DNA of 8,690 bases, from the NCBI GenBank assembly GCA_023230175.1, contig JALNXV010000137.1, positions 1 to 8,690 of the forward strand, in the 5' to 3' direction. A model generated the notes under the pieces. That model had not been told where the DNA came from. It made no database searches and saw only the letters and a program-made list of their open reading frames with translations. The stretch comes from Candidatus Cloacimonadota bacterium. GTDB taxonomy: Bacteria > Cloacimonadota > Cloacimonadia > Cloacimonadales > WRIO01. The position numbers and the translations under genes are program-made. Shown in pieces: positions 1 to 6,711 of this stretch (positions are counted from its first letter, which is position 1; every line of letters begins with the position of its first letter).

Positions 1-2
1 AA

Positions 3-80
3 TACGCAATAGCCTTTAATGATATTAAATATATTTATAAGCATAAATTAATGTCCATTAACAAAAAGCTTATTACTTGA
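3..80 (+). CDS. Possible 3' end of a plus-strand gene entering from the left (weak)
   Basis: One plus-strand frame is open from the window edge to a TGA at 78-80 and reads about 25 codons (YAIAFNDIKYIYKHKLMS at its start, then INKKLIT). The other frames I read over this stretch have early stops. In DNA this AT-rich, 25 open codons is only mildly unusual, so this may be chance. If real, the gene would converge on the minus-strand operon, making 81-535 a convergent intergenic region. No family is recognised. Confidence 0.2.
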   Translation, partial: YAIAFNDIKYIYKHKLMSINKKLIT

Positions 81-153
81 AGTTTATTTTTATTTTATAA
101 AGTTATGCTTAGCGAGTTTTTTTACACCTAACTACCTGGAATATATAGCATAG

Positions 154-200
154 CTACAGGTGACCTACAGGAGACGTTGCTTCCTGTAGGTCACCTGTAG
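154..200. repeat. Perfect 19-bp inverted repeat with 9-nt loop
   Basis: Left arm 154-172 (CTACAGGTGACCTACAGGA) is the exact reverse complement of right arm 182-200, around the loop GACGTTGCT at 173-181. Each arm is built from two copies of the heptamer CTACAGG 11 bp apart (starts 154 and 165, and as CCTGTAG at 183 and 194). Each arm also contains the odd-centred dyad AGGTnACCT. The DNA downstream on either strand is only modestly T-rich, so it is not a textbook intrinsic terminator. It could be a REP/MITE-like element, a two-site protein-binding region, or the stop signal between converging transcripts. The structure is certain; the role is not. Confidence 0.9.
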
Positions 201-261
201 GTTACTTATTATATTTACTCAACTTACAAATAGCTAATTAATTGACATTCAGCAACTTAAG

Positions 262-299
262 CTTTTGTTGCAATTTTTATTTACAATAATCAACAAAAG
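262..299. repeat. 9-bp inverted repeat with 20-nt spacer
   Basis: CTTTTGTTG at 262-270 is the exact reverse complement of CAACAAAAG at 291-299, across an AT-rich spacer. The left arm overlaps an alternative pairing (GCAAC 252-256 with GTTGC 267-271 around AAGCTT). In sequence this AT-rich, a 9-bp pairing could be chance. Confidence 0.4.
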
Positions 300-351
300 T
301 ATAAATAAAATATGCTTTACATTTTGCTTTTATTTTATATTTTTATTTTAA

Positions 352-473
352 ATGATTAAACAAATTACAGTTCATCCAAAATTTTTGATTGAATAGATTT
401 AGAGGCTGTTGAATATTATCAAATATTATTCTACAAGCTTATAGAGGATGCCGGTATATCTAAATTACCCTAA
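352..473 (+). pseudogene. Possible frameshifted remnant of a small protein gene
   Basis: An ATG at 352 opens MIKQITVHPKFLIE and stops at TAG 394-396. An adjacent frame then reads DLEAVEYYQILFYKLIEDAG followed by ISKLP from 396 to a TAA at 471-473. The second piece has protein-like composition (paired aromatics, amphipathic pattern, acidic residues), unlike the low-complexity surroundings. A single indel near 394 would join the two parts into about 40 residues. No start or ribosome site supports the second frame alone. The family is not recognised, and chance is a real alternative. Confidence 0.25.
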
Positions 474-497
474 AGTCTTCATAATTATATTTTTTAG

Positions 498-520
498 ATT
501 CTAATGTATTACATTAGAAT
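498..520 (-). terminator. Hairpin just downstream of the large surface-protein gene
   Basis: ATTCTAATGT (498-507) pairs perfectly with ACATTAGAAT (511-520) around a 3-nt loop. It begins 15 bases beyond the stop codon of the minus-strand gene ending at 536. On that strand the stem is followed by CTAAAAAATA rather than a T run, so it is not a canonical intrinsic terminator. It may instead protect the 3' end of the operon transcript. Confidence 0.4.
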
Positions 521-535
521 AAATTAGAAAAATCT

Positions 536-3478
536 TTAAAACAACATAAAGGGTATTTCCATCATATAATAATAACCTAACTTATTATGTTTTGTATCCC
601 AAGCATAACCATATTTATGAAGAGTCGGAACATCTAAAACATTCCAAGCAGATTTTATTTCAAAACCTACAGCCTTATATACAAGTGCTTTAGGATTATC
701 TGTCAACATTTCCGGTTGAAACAATTTAGTATAATCAACCCATGTTGAGATACCAAAATATCCTGCAGATAAAACCGGGAATCCAATATTAAAAGATATT
801 GGCAATGAATCAAAAATTTTGAATTTCAAATCGCTTTGCATAGAAAATAATCTTGAGCCCCAAAGAGTCTCTTCATATCCACGAAGATATAATCTTGAAA
901 ATGCAGGTTGTCCATTAACTTGTATAAATTCTGAATCATCAACACCCGGCATAAACTGAACAAGTGGATTATCCCCCACTTCGCGATATGTAGTTCTGTT
1001 TTGCACAATTATTGTCTTAAAAAATTCACTACTAAAAACTTCTCGTAAAGGGCTAATTGAAATATCATTATAAAGTCTAAGTTGCCAATAATCTCTTTTC
1101 ATACCATAATTTTCACTTGAATAATCAAATGAAAATGATGTTTTTAAAGCTTTTACCGGATGATATAAGTCATTTTTCCATGGCAAATTATAATGTAAAT
1201 CTATATTAGTATTTGCAATTATTATTTCATCATCATCAAAAAGATAAGCATACTCTTTTGAATCATTAGTGAGTTCAAACTTATTATAATTAATTCCACC
1301 ACCATACGAAATAGACAAAAAAGGTATCTGATGAAAATCAATTGGCATATTAAAATTCAGCCCAACCTGAGTAATTATATTATAATAAACTTCATTATCA
1401 CTTATACCTGCAACCCATTTACTTTTAAAAGAATAAAGGTTTATTGCCGGTTTAAATACATTATTTAAATAATTCAGATAATATATTGCTTGAGTTTTAT
1501 TATTATAAGGCAGATAAAACATACTCATCATAAGATGTTTTCCTAAAGCTTCAGATAAAACAACTGAACCTAACACGCCTGTATCGGTGGGATAAGCAAA
1601 ACCTTGCCTAAACTTTATATTTTTAAATGAGTTATACTCTTTTATATCAAGGCTTTCATAGGCTTTAATAGTTTCGGGTATTTGATACTTAGCGGTTCTA
1701 TTTATCCAACGTGAATAATAATTATTTGGAGTATTAAACTCTTTTTCAACATTCTTTTCTACAAAAGATACCTTGCCAAGAACTTTCATATCTCTCTCAA
1801 GTTCTGTCATAGCAATCGTATTTAAATTATTTTCAGTTTCTGTAATCAATACAGGATATACATTTAACGGAGGTCCGTCATATTTTTTAATTGATTTATC
1901 AACAGTGTTATACACATATAAATCTAATACAAAAGTATTAGAATTTTCTACAGAAACAGCGAGTTTATCTATATCTTGCCAAATTATCTGTTGAGGCATA
2001 TTTTCAAACTTTAACACGTCTATCACTTCAGCAGTATTAGTATCAAACAAACTAACTAAAAAGTTTCTATCACTATCAAAAATACTAATCGCTAAAATAG
2101 AATCATCAGAATTCAGTCTCATTTCTCCGATTTGATTTTCAGGTAAAAAACTAATAAATTTATCTGTTTTAATTGATTGCTCAATTATATTAGTCTTATA
2201 AACACAATTTTCATCTAAGCTAAGTTTCTGATAAAAAACCTCACCTTCATTTGTTACAACCGGATGATTACCTTCATTTAAATCATATTTTTTATCATCT
2301 AAAATATCATAGAGATAAACTCTCGGAGCAAGTCTTCCATATTTGTGTCTGGTATATCTTGAATATGTGATGTAGTCACCTTGACTACTGATATCAAGCG
2401 AATTATATGCCGGTGCTTCTTCTATATAATTGATATCCTTAACAATAAATTTATCCGCTTTTAGACTATCAATAACAAGCTTTCCTGAAATTAAAGAAGA
2501 ATAGTTTTGATTCTTGGTTAATTTCACATCCAACACAATGTTATCAGTTTTCATCACCAAATCATTAATTATCATACTACTTTTTAAAGGAGTAATATCA
2601 TTGAGAGAATTTGTCTTTGTCATAACATCATCACTGATAACTTTTTTTAGATACGCTTCACCATAATACCAAGTTTTTATGTATCTTGTCCACTCTCTTT
2701 GCATCTCATTCAAAGATTTCTTGTAAACATCATTAAACGCAGAATTAAAGTCATATAAGCCAATTTTATTTCTATATTTTAGTAATTCAAAAAGTTTATC
2801 TTCACCATAGAATTCAGAAAGATATTTAATAAAAGCAAAACCATTTCCATACATAAATCCACCCAACCAACGACCATTATAATTGTTAGTTGTCGCAAAT
2901 GTCCACGTCCGTAGATATCTGTCTCCACGATTAAATCCCCACTCCTCGCCACTAAAATGTTGAGCAAAACCTTCATTTATATTTGTAGGAAAACTAATCA
3001 TACTCATCGGAAGAAATGGACTTATCCAATCACGGATACTATATGCAAGAAACCAATGCACCATCTCATGCGATATAACCTTTCTTAACCATTTATGATT
3101 ACCTGTAAACATTTTTAAATAATCATTTTGATTAACCCAAATAAAAATATATTCATTCAATACACATGCACCATTAGATATATTATCTTGATCTGATATA
3201 TAAATTATTACTTTCTCTGTATTACCTTTTTTATTTTGAGGGAAGACTCCAAAACTTTTACTTAAGGTAAGAAATGTAGAATCAGCTATTGCTGCTGCTT
3301 CTAAAGCTGTTTTATCTAAATTGTCGCTATAAATTATCTTTGAATATTCAGTCTCAACTTCATACCAATTTAACTCTGCCCTATTCCTCCCATTAAACAT
3401 ATTAAATGCACCCAAACAATACAATGAATTACTGATAAAAATTACTATGAAAAAAAAACTATATCTATTTATCTTCAT
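536..3478 (-). CDS. Exported peptidase-MA-like, beta-propeller and outer-membrane barrel protein
   Basis: The predicted product has 980 residues. I start at the ATG at 3478 rather than the in-frame ATG at 3505. From 3478 the protein opens with a clean signal peptide (MKINRYSFFFIVIFISNSLY, then CLGA), the mRNA has an AAGGG upstream, and overlap with trmJ drops to 14 bp. Residues about 35-285 look like a gluzincin metallopeptidase: H137-E138-M-V-H141 gives the HExxH zinc site and E169 in NEGFA is the likely third ligand, followed by a YGNGFAF...YGEDKLFELL segment typical of peptidase-MA-like domains. Residues about 350-570 contain TolB/PD40-like strands (LDISSQGDYITYS). Residues about 620-980 look like an outer-membrane beta-barrel of Omp85/D15 type, with R866-G867-Y868 and a terminal phenylalanine. 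Likely location is the outer membrane, with the peptidase periplasmic or surface-exposed. Substrate is unknown. It is the last gene of the regulator-trmJ operon. Domain calls are by eye; the peptidase motif is the surest and the barrel subtype the least sure. Confidence 0.85.
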   Translation of the reverse strand: MKINRYSFFFIVIFISNSLYCLGAFNMFNGRNRAELNWYEVETEYSKIIYSDNLDKTALEAAAIADSTFLTLSKSFGVFPQNKKGNTEKVIIYISDQDNISNGACVLNEYIFIWVNQNDYLKMFTGNHKWLRKVISHEMVHWFLAYSIRDWISPFLPMSMISFPTNINEGFAQHFSGEEWGFNRGDRYLRTWTFATTNNYNGRWLGGFMYGNGFAFIKYLSEFYGEDKLFELLKYRNKIGLYDFNSAFNDVYKKSLNEMQREWTRYIKTWYYGEAYLKKVISDDVMTKTNSLNDITPLKSSMIINDLVMKTDNIVLDVKLTKNQNYSSLISGKLVIDSLKADKFIVKDINYIEEAPAYNSLDISSQGDYITYSRYTRHKYGRLAPRVYLYDILDDKKYDLNEGNHPVVTNEGEVFYQKLSLDENCVYKTNIIEQSIKTDKFISFLPENQIGEMRLNSDDSILAISIFDSDRNFLVSLFDTNTAEVIDVLKFENMPQQIIWQDIDKLAVSVENSNTFVLDLYVYNTVDKSIKKYDGPPLNVYPVLITETENNLNTIAMTELERDMKVLGKVSFVEKNVEKEFNTPNNYYSRWINRTAKYQIPETIKAYESLDIKEYNSFKNIKFRQGFAYPTDTGVLGSVVLSEALGKHLMMSMFYLPYNNKTQAIYYLNYLNNVFKPAINLYSFKSKWVAGISDNEVYYNIITQVGLNFNMPIDFHQIPFLSISYGGGINYNKFELTNDSKEYAYLFDDDEIIIANTNIDLHYNLPWKNDLYHPVKALKTSFSFDYSSENYGMKRDYWQLRLYNDISISPLREVFSSEFFKTIIVQNRTTYREVGDNPLVQFMPGVDDSEFIQVNGQPAFSRLYLRGYEETLWGSRLFSMQSDLKFKIFDSLPISFNIGFPVLSAGYFGISTWVDYTKLFQPEMLTDNPKALVYKAVGFEIKSAWNVLDVPTLHKYGYAWDTKHNKLGYYYMMEIPFMLF

Positions 3479-4217
3479 TATGCTTATATCCCTTACCTTT
3501 CCCATAAAAACTAAGATGAATACGATTAAATATTTTTTTTAAATCAATAGTCATCTGTTTTGTTGCGTTTGCTTTATAAAAAATATGTTTAAAAAAATCT
3601 TGAATATTAGCTATATCTTCTTGATTTTTAAAAATATTTATGCCTTTTAACACATCTATAACATAATCAACACTATCAATGATACTCTCTTTTGGTGCCG
3701 GTTGTTGATTCTCTTCATATTTTTTTATTTCAATATTTTCCCTTAATTTGTAAGCATTATATATTTCATATAAAATCACAGTAACAGCTTGAGCTAAATT
3801 TAACGAAGGAAAACTATTATTTGCATCAATATAACACCTTAAATCACATAGCTCTGCTTCACTATCTGCCAAACCATAGGTTTCTCGACCAAAAATTAAG
3901 CCAATTTTTAAGTTTTTTGAATCCTTTAAATACTCAACCAACTGAGTCGAGACTAAATCAGTTATCTTCTTACTTCCCTTACGTCTTGAAAGTGCAATTG
4001 TTCTATCCATATCTACAATAGCATTTTCAAGATTTTCAAAGAGTACAACCTTATCTAAAATGTCTTCTGAATGTACTGCCAAATAATAATCTTCTTTTTG
4101 TGGTATAGAACCAACTATTCTTAAATTATCGCATTCAAAATTATGCATTAAACGTGCTATTGCACCAACATTCCCTTTATATACAGGTTCAACCAATATT
4201 ACATATATATTTTTCAT
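3465..4217 (-). CDS. trmJ: TrmJ-like tRNA 2'-O-methyltransferase (SPOUT family)
   Basis: The 250-residue product matches the SPOUT (TrmH/TrmJ) fold in all three conserved motifs. Motif 1 is E10-P11...G15-N16-x-G18...R22; motif 2 is IFGRE (108-112) with G115-L116; motif 3 is SLNLAQAV (138-145), which forms the trefoil knot holding S-adenosylmethionine. Length and a C-terminal helical extension after about residue 160 fit TrmJ (E. coli TrmJ is about 246 residues) rather than shorter TrmL. The E. coli enzyme methylates the ribose 2'-OH of nucleotide 32 in the anticodon loop of certain tRNAs; the same role here is inferred. The start lies 4 bp after the stop of the upstream regulator and has no strong Shine-Dalgarno, which suggests translational coupling. 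Its 3' end overlaps the next gene by 14 bp. Another RNA target within the family cannot be excluded. Confidence 0.85.
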   Translation of the reverse strand: MKNIYVILVEPVYKGNVGAIARLMHNFECDNLRIVGSIPQKEDYYLAVHSEDILDKVVLFENLENAIVDMDRTIALSRRKGSKKITDLVSTQLVEYLKDSKNLKIGLIFGRETYGLADSEAELCDLRCYIDANNSFPSLNLAQAVTVILYEIYNAYKLRENIEIKKYEENQQPAPKESIIDSVDYVIDVLKGINIFKNQEDIANIQDFFKHIFYKANATKQMTIDLKKIFNRIHLSFYGKGKGYKHNEDK

Positions 4218-4221
4218 TTAT

Positions 4222-4902
4222 TCAAGATTTACAGGTTAACAAAAAAGACATCATTAATTCTTTATTTATACTAATATCTACCTGATTCTTACTTATAATC
4301 TTATATGATTCAATTAACTTTAAATTATGCATTTCTTTAATAGATTCAGAAAGTTGAACTTCTGTAATTTTTGTTGCAAGACAAAGTTCGTTTACATTTA
4401 CGGGAATAATCTCTTGTCCCTTACTAATATTAAATAAATAAAAACCTAAAGTTTTGAATAACAACATATCAGATAAGATAGAGATTTTCTCATTCATTTC
4501 ATTAACATTATCAACAAAATTTGAAAAAACTCTAAAAACTAAATCCGGATTATTTGCCAATGCCTTAATAAAATCAATACTACCAAATTCAGCAACTATT
4601 AAATCTGTTTTTGCCTTGATAGAAGCAGTTCTTTTTTTATCTAAAAAAATAGCCATCTCACCAAATAAATTTCCTTGAGTAATAGAGGCTAATTCGATGA
4701 TGTTTCCCATATGATCATATTTAAAAACCAAAGCTTCACCGGTTAAAATTATATATACCTTTTGAGCTCTTTCTCCTTCTTTTACAAGTATCTCATTAGC
4801 CCTATATTGCTTTTTCTTGGCATATCTTGAAATAAAGCTTAAGGCATCGTTTTCATTACTAAGTTCAAGTTGTTCAACTATCTTAAATATATTATTACCC
4901 AT
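4222..4902 (-). CDS. Crp/Fnr-family transcriptional regulator
   Basis: The 226-residue product is the usual length for this family. Residues about 15-120 form a cyclic-nucleotide-binding beta-roll. Its phosphate-binding cassette reads F80-G81-E82-M-A ... R91-T92-A-S, where the Glu and the Arg-Thr pair are the residues that contact cyclic nucleotide in CRP-like proteins, so cAMP or cGMP binding is plausible. There is no N-terminal Cys cluster of the Fnr type. A dimerisation helix (about 120-150) leads to a winged helix-turn-helix at about 168-212 (VNVNELCLATKITEVQLSES), diverged from classic Crp recognition helices. The start is fixed by a GGAGG at 4907-4911, 4 nt before the ATG. It is the first gene of an operon with trmJ and the surface peptidase, right after a terminator, so it may control its own operon. 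No TGTGA-N6-TCACA site was seen in the short upstream gap. Confidence 0.88.
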   Translation of the reverse strand: MGNNIFKIVEQLELSNENDALSFISRYAKKKQYRANEILVKEGERAQKVYIILTGEALVFKYDHMGNIIELASITQGNLFGEMAIFLDKKRTASIKAKTDLIVAEFGSIDFIKALANNPDLVFRVFSNFVDNVNEMNEKISILSDMLLFKTLGFYLFNISKGQEIIPVNVNELCLATKITEVQLSESIKEMHNLKLIESYKIISKNQVDISINKELMMSFLLTCKS

Positions 4903-4925
4903 ATTTCCTCCGATGACTTAAACTC

Positions 4926-4958
4926 AAGAGAAAATGGGCTTACATAAGGTAAGCCCAT
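4926..4958 (-). terminator. Intrinsic terminator after ftcD
   Basis: ATGGGCTTAC (4934-4943) pairs perfectly with GTAAGCCCAT (4949-4958) around a 5-nt loop. Read on the minus strand, the 10-bp stem begins 11 bases after the ftcD stop and is followed by TTTTCTCTT (4934-4926, partly in the stem). This fits a Rho-independent terminator for ftcD. Only about 24 bases separate it from the regulator start at 4902, so the regulator's promoter must overlap it or lie in the end of ftcD. If transcription starts upstream, the hairpin could instead act as an attenuator in the regulator's leader. Confidence 0.8.
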
Positions 4959-4969
4959 ACTTTATAATA

Positions 4970-6637
4970 CTATAATACTGAATTATCTACATATTCAAAT
5001 ACAGATTTCGCTATTTCTTCCACTTCATTCTTAAGTTTTAAAGCTTTACTTAAGATTTCTTTTTTGAATGCTTCATCTGCTAAACCCGAAAGATTTATCT
5101 TAACATTCAAATATGCGGCTAAAGCGGCAGTTTGAGCTGTTAAGGCACCCACTCCTGCATCAGAAAGTGCGTTACTATTTCCAATTTTTGATATTTGTTC
5201 AGATAACAAAACACATTCTTTAGCTAATTCTATAGTTTTGTATGGTACTAAGATGGCATTTTTCGTAGTCAACTCTATTTGTTGATTTCTATAAGCAATC
5301 TCTTCGTCTGTCTTTTTAGGTAATCTCATAGCATCCATCATATCATAGAAAGCTTGTGTATCTTCATCAATAGCGTGAATACTATTATTTTTAACCTTTT
5401 GAGCCTTTTCTGCAATTTCTTTTGCTTTATCCCAAGCCTGTTCATATCCTTTTTTGTTTATAGTGAGATTAGAAACCATTGCTGACAAAGAAGCAGACAT
5501 TGAAGCACATAAAGCAGCAACACTACCTCCACCGGGAGCAGGAGAATCTGTTGATAATTCATCACAGAAACCTTCTAAGGTCATATCAGCTAATCTGTTT
5601 TCAGATTTGATTGCGAACTCAATAACTTTTTTATCAATATCAAATTCGGATAATTCAGCTAAACCCATTGATTGAATTGCTGTCTCAATAATTCTTCTAT
5701 CAGGCAAACCGGCTGATTCTCCCAACTTATTTAAATAATACTTACCTGAACTTATTATTGCATCTAATGGAATTAAACCTACTAATTCACTACCGGTAAC
5801 TACCACACCTCTTTCAGTTGCAAGCTCACGAACTTTATCTAAAACAATATGAGCCGGAGTAATATTATAATTTGTAAGATTCATACTAATTTGTGCCCTA
5901 TTATATTCATCAATATACCAACCTACTGCCTTACAATTATTAAACAAACCGGGTTCATATACTTTATTACCGTCTTTATCTTTTACAATTTTACCTTTTT
6001 CATCTCGTTTAAGAGTACCTTTTTCGCGAATAATATTAGCTATATCAGTTGCCTTTTTTTTGTCTCTTGTATTAAGATTAATGTTATATGCTATTAAAAA
6101 TTCACGAGCACCAATTACTGTTGCACCGGACTTAGAATTAAATTTCTGAGGTCCAAAATCAGGTTTCCATTCTGCTTTAGTCATTTTTTCAGGTAAAGCT
6201 TCATATTCACCTTCTCGGATTACAGCAAGGTTTGAGCGTTCAGGTTTACTTGCTGAATATTCATATAAATAAACAGGGATACCGAGTTCATCGCCAACTC
6301 TTTTACCTAATTGTTTTGAGAGTTCTACACATTCATCCATAGACATTTCTGATACAGGAATAAAAGGACAAACATCAGTAGCACCCATACGGGCATGAGC
6401 ACCTTTGTGTTTGCTCATATCAATAAGTTCTGCCGCCTTTTTTATTGCTTGAAAAGCAGCTTCAACGACTGCTTGAGGTTCACCAACCATAGTAAAAACA
6501 GTACGATTAGTATCTGCACCCGGATCAACATCTAAAAGAGTAACGTTTTTTACTGTCTTAATTTGTTGAGCAATAGCATCAAGTATTGATTTGTCTCTGC
6601 CTTCACTAAAGTTTGGAACACATTCAACTAATTTCAT
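4970..6637 (-). CDS. ftcD: Bifunctional glutamate formimidoyltransferase / formimidoyl-THF cyclodeaminase
   Basis: The 555-residue protein has the fused order known from mammalian FTCD (about 541 residues) and many bacteria. Residues 1-330 are the formiminotransferase: it opens with LVECVPNFSEGRD and carries the H77-K-G-A-H81-A-R-M-G segment, where H81 aligns with the proposed catalytic His82 of the pig enzyme. Residues about 350-555 are the cyclodeaminase, marked by SPAPGGGSVAAL (365-376). The enzyme moves the formimino group from N-formimino-glutamate, a histidine breakdown product, to tetrahydrofolate. It then releases ammonia to give 5,10-methenyl-THF in the cytoplasm. A Lys/Asp-rich insert at about 207-230 looks like the loop common in bacterial fusions. 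The start is supported by GGAGG at 6642-6646, 4 nt before the ATG. A terminator follows the gene. No other hut genes are in the window, so it may serve folate one-carbon supply or a dispersed histidine pathway. Confidence 0.95.
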   Translation of the reverse strand: MKLVECVPNFSEGRDKSILDAIAQQIKTVKNVTLLDVDPGADTNRTVFTMVGEPQAVVEAAFQAIKKAAELIDMSKHKGAHARMGATDVCPFIPVSEMSMDECVELSKQLGKRVGDELGIPVYLYEYSASKPERSNLAVIREGEYEALPEKMTKAEWKPDFGPQKFNSKSGATVIGAREFLIAYNINLNTRDKKKATDIANIIREKGTLKRDEKGKIVKDKDGNKVYEPGLFNNCKAVGWYIDEYNRAQISMNLTNYNITPAHIVLDKVRELATERGVVVTGSELVGLIPLDAIISSGKYYLNKLGESAGLPDRRIIETAIQSMGLAELSEFDIDKKVIEFAIKSENRLADMTLEGFCDELSTDSPAPGGGSVAALCASMSASLSAMVSNLTINKKGYEQAWDKAKEIAEKAQKVKNNSIHAIDEDTQAFYDMMDAMRLPKKTDEEIAYRNQQIELTTKNAILVPYKTIELAKECVLLSEQISKIGNSNALSDAGVGALTAQTAALAAYLNVKINLSGLADEAFKKEILSKALKLKNEVEEIAKSVFEYVDNSVL

Positions 6638-6711
6638 TATGCCTCCATAATATTTATTGTTTTTTTCAATTAATAATTTATTTGAAAATCTGTCTATCTT
6701 TTTTTTATTTT
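6638..6711 (-). other. Short gap between the MATE gene and ftcD
   Basis: This AT-rich 74-bp gap holds the ftcD ribosome site and one weak hairpin. In it, TTCAATTAA (6665-6673) pairs with TTATTTGAA (6678-6686) with one mismatch and a 4-nt loop. On the minus strand the hairpin is followed by A rather than T, so it is a poor terminator. Read-through from the transporter gene into ftcD is therefore plausible but unproven. Confidence 0.5.

Larger units (their letters stand above)
81..535. other. Intergenic region with hairpins and a possible gene remnant
   Basis: No convincing intact gene lies in these 455 bases. The stretch is very AT-rich except for the GC-richer inverted repeat at 154-200. It also contains a spaced 9-bp inverted repeat (262-299), a possible frameshifted coding remnant (352-473) and a hairpin beside the end of the large minus-strand gene (498-520). 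No tRNA-like fold or insertion-sequence gene was seen. Confidence 0.7.

Noticed and set aside
1773..2976. Small open frames inside the peptidase/barrel gene (1773-1994 plus strand, 2779-2976 minus strand)
   Set aside because: They are contained in a long coding frame with clear domain content and are best explained as its shadows.
3479..3505. Nine-codon longer start (MGKVRDISI) for the surface peptidase
   Set aside because: It lacks an upstream Shine-Dalgarno, would put extra residues before a clean signal peptide, and would extend the overlap with trmJ.
4917..4928. Imperfect palindrome CTTAAACTCAAG as an operator for the Crp-like regulator
   Set aside because: Only 8 of 12 positions are symmetric and it does not match a Crp/Fnr consensus, so chance is as likely.
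5454..6097. Plus-strand open frames opposite ftcD (5454-5675, 5849-6097)
   Set aside because: They lie wholly inside a strongly conserved enzyme gene on the other strand and show no domain or ribosome site.
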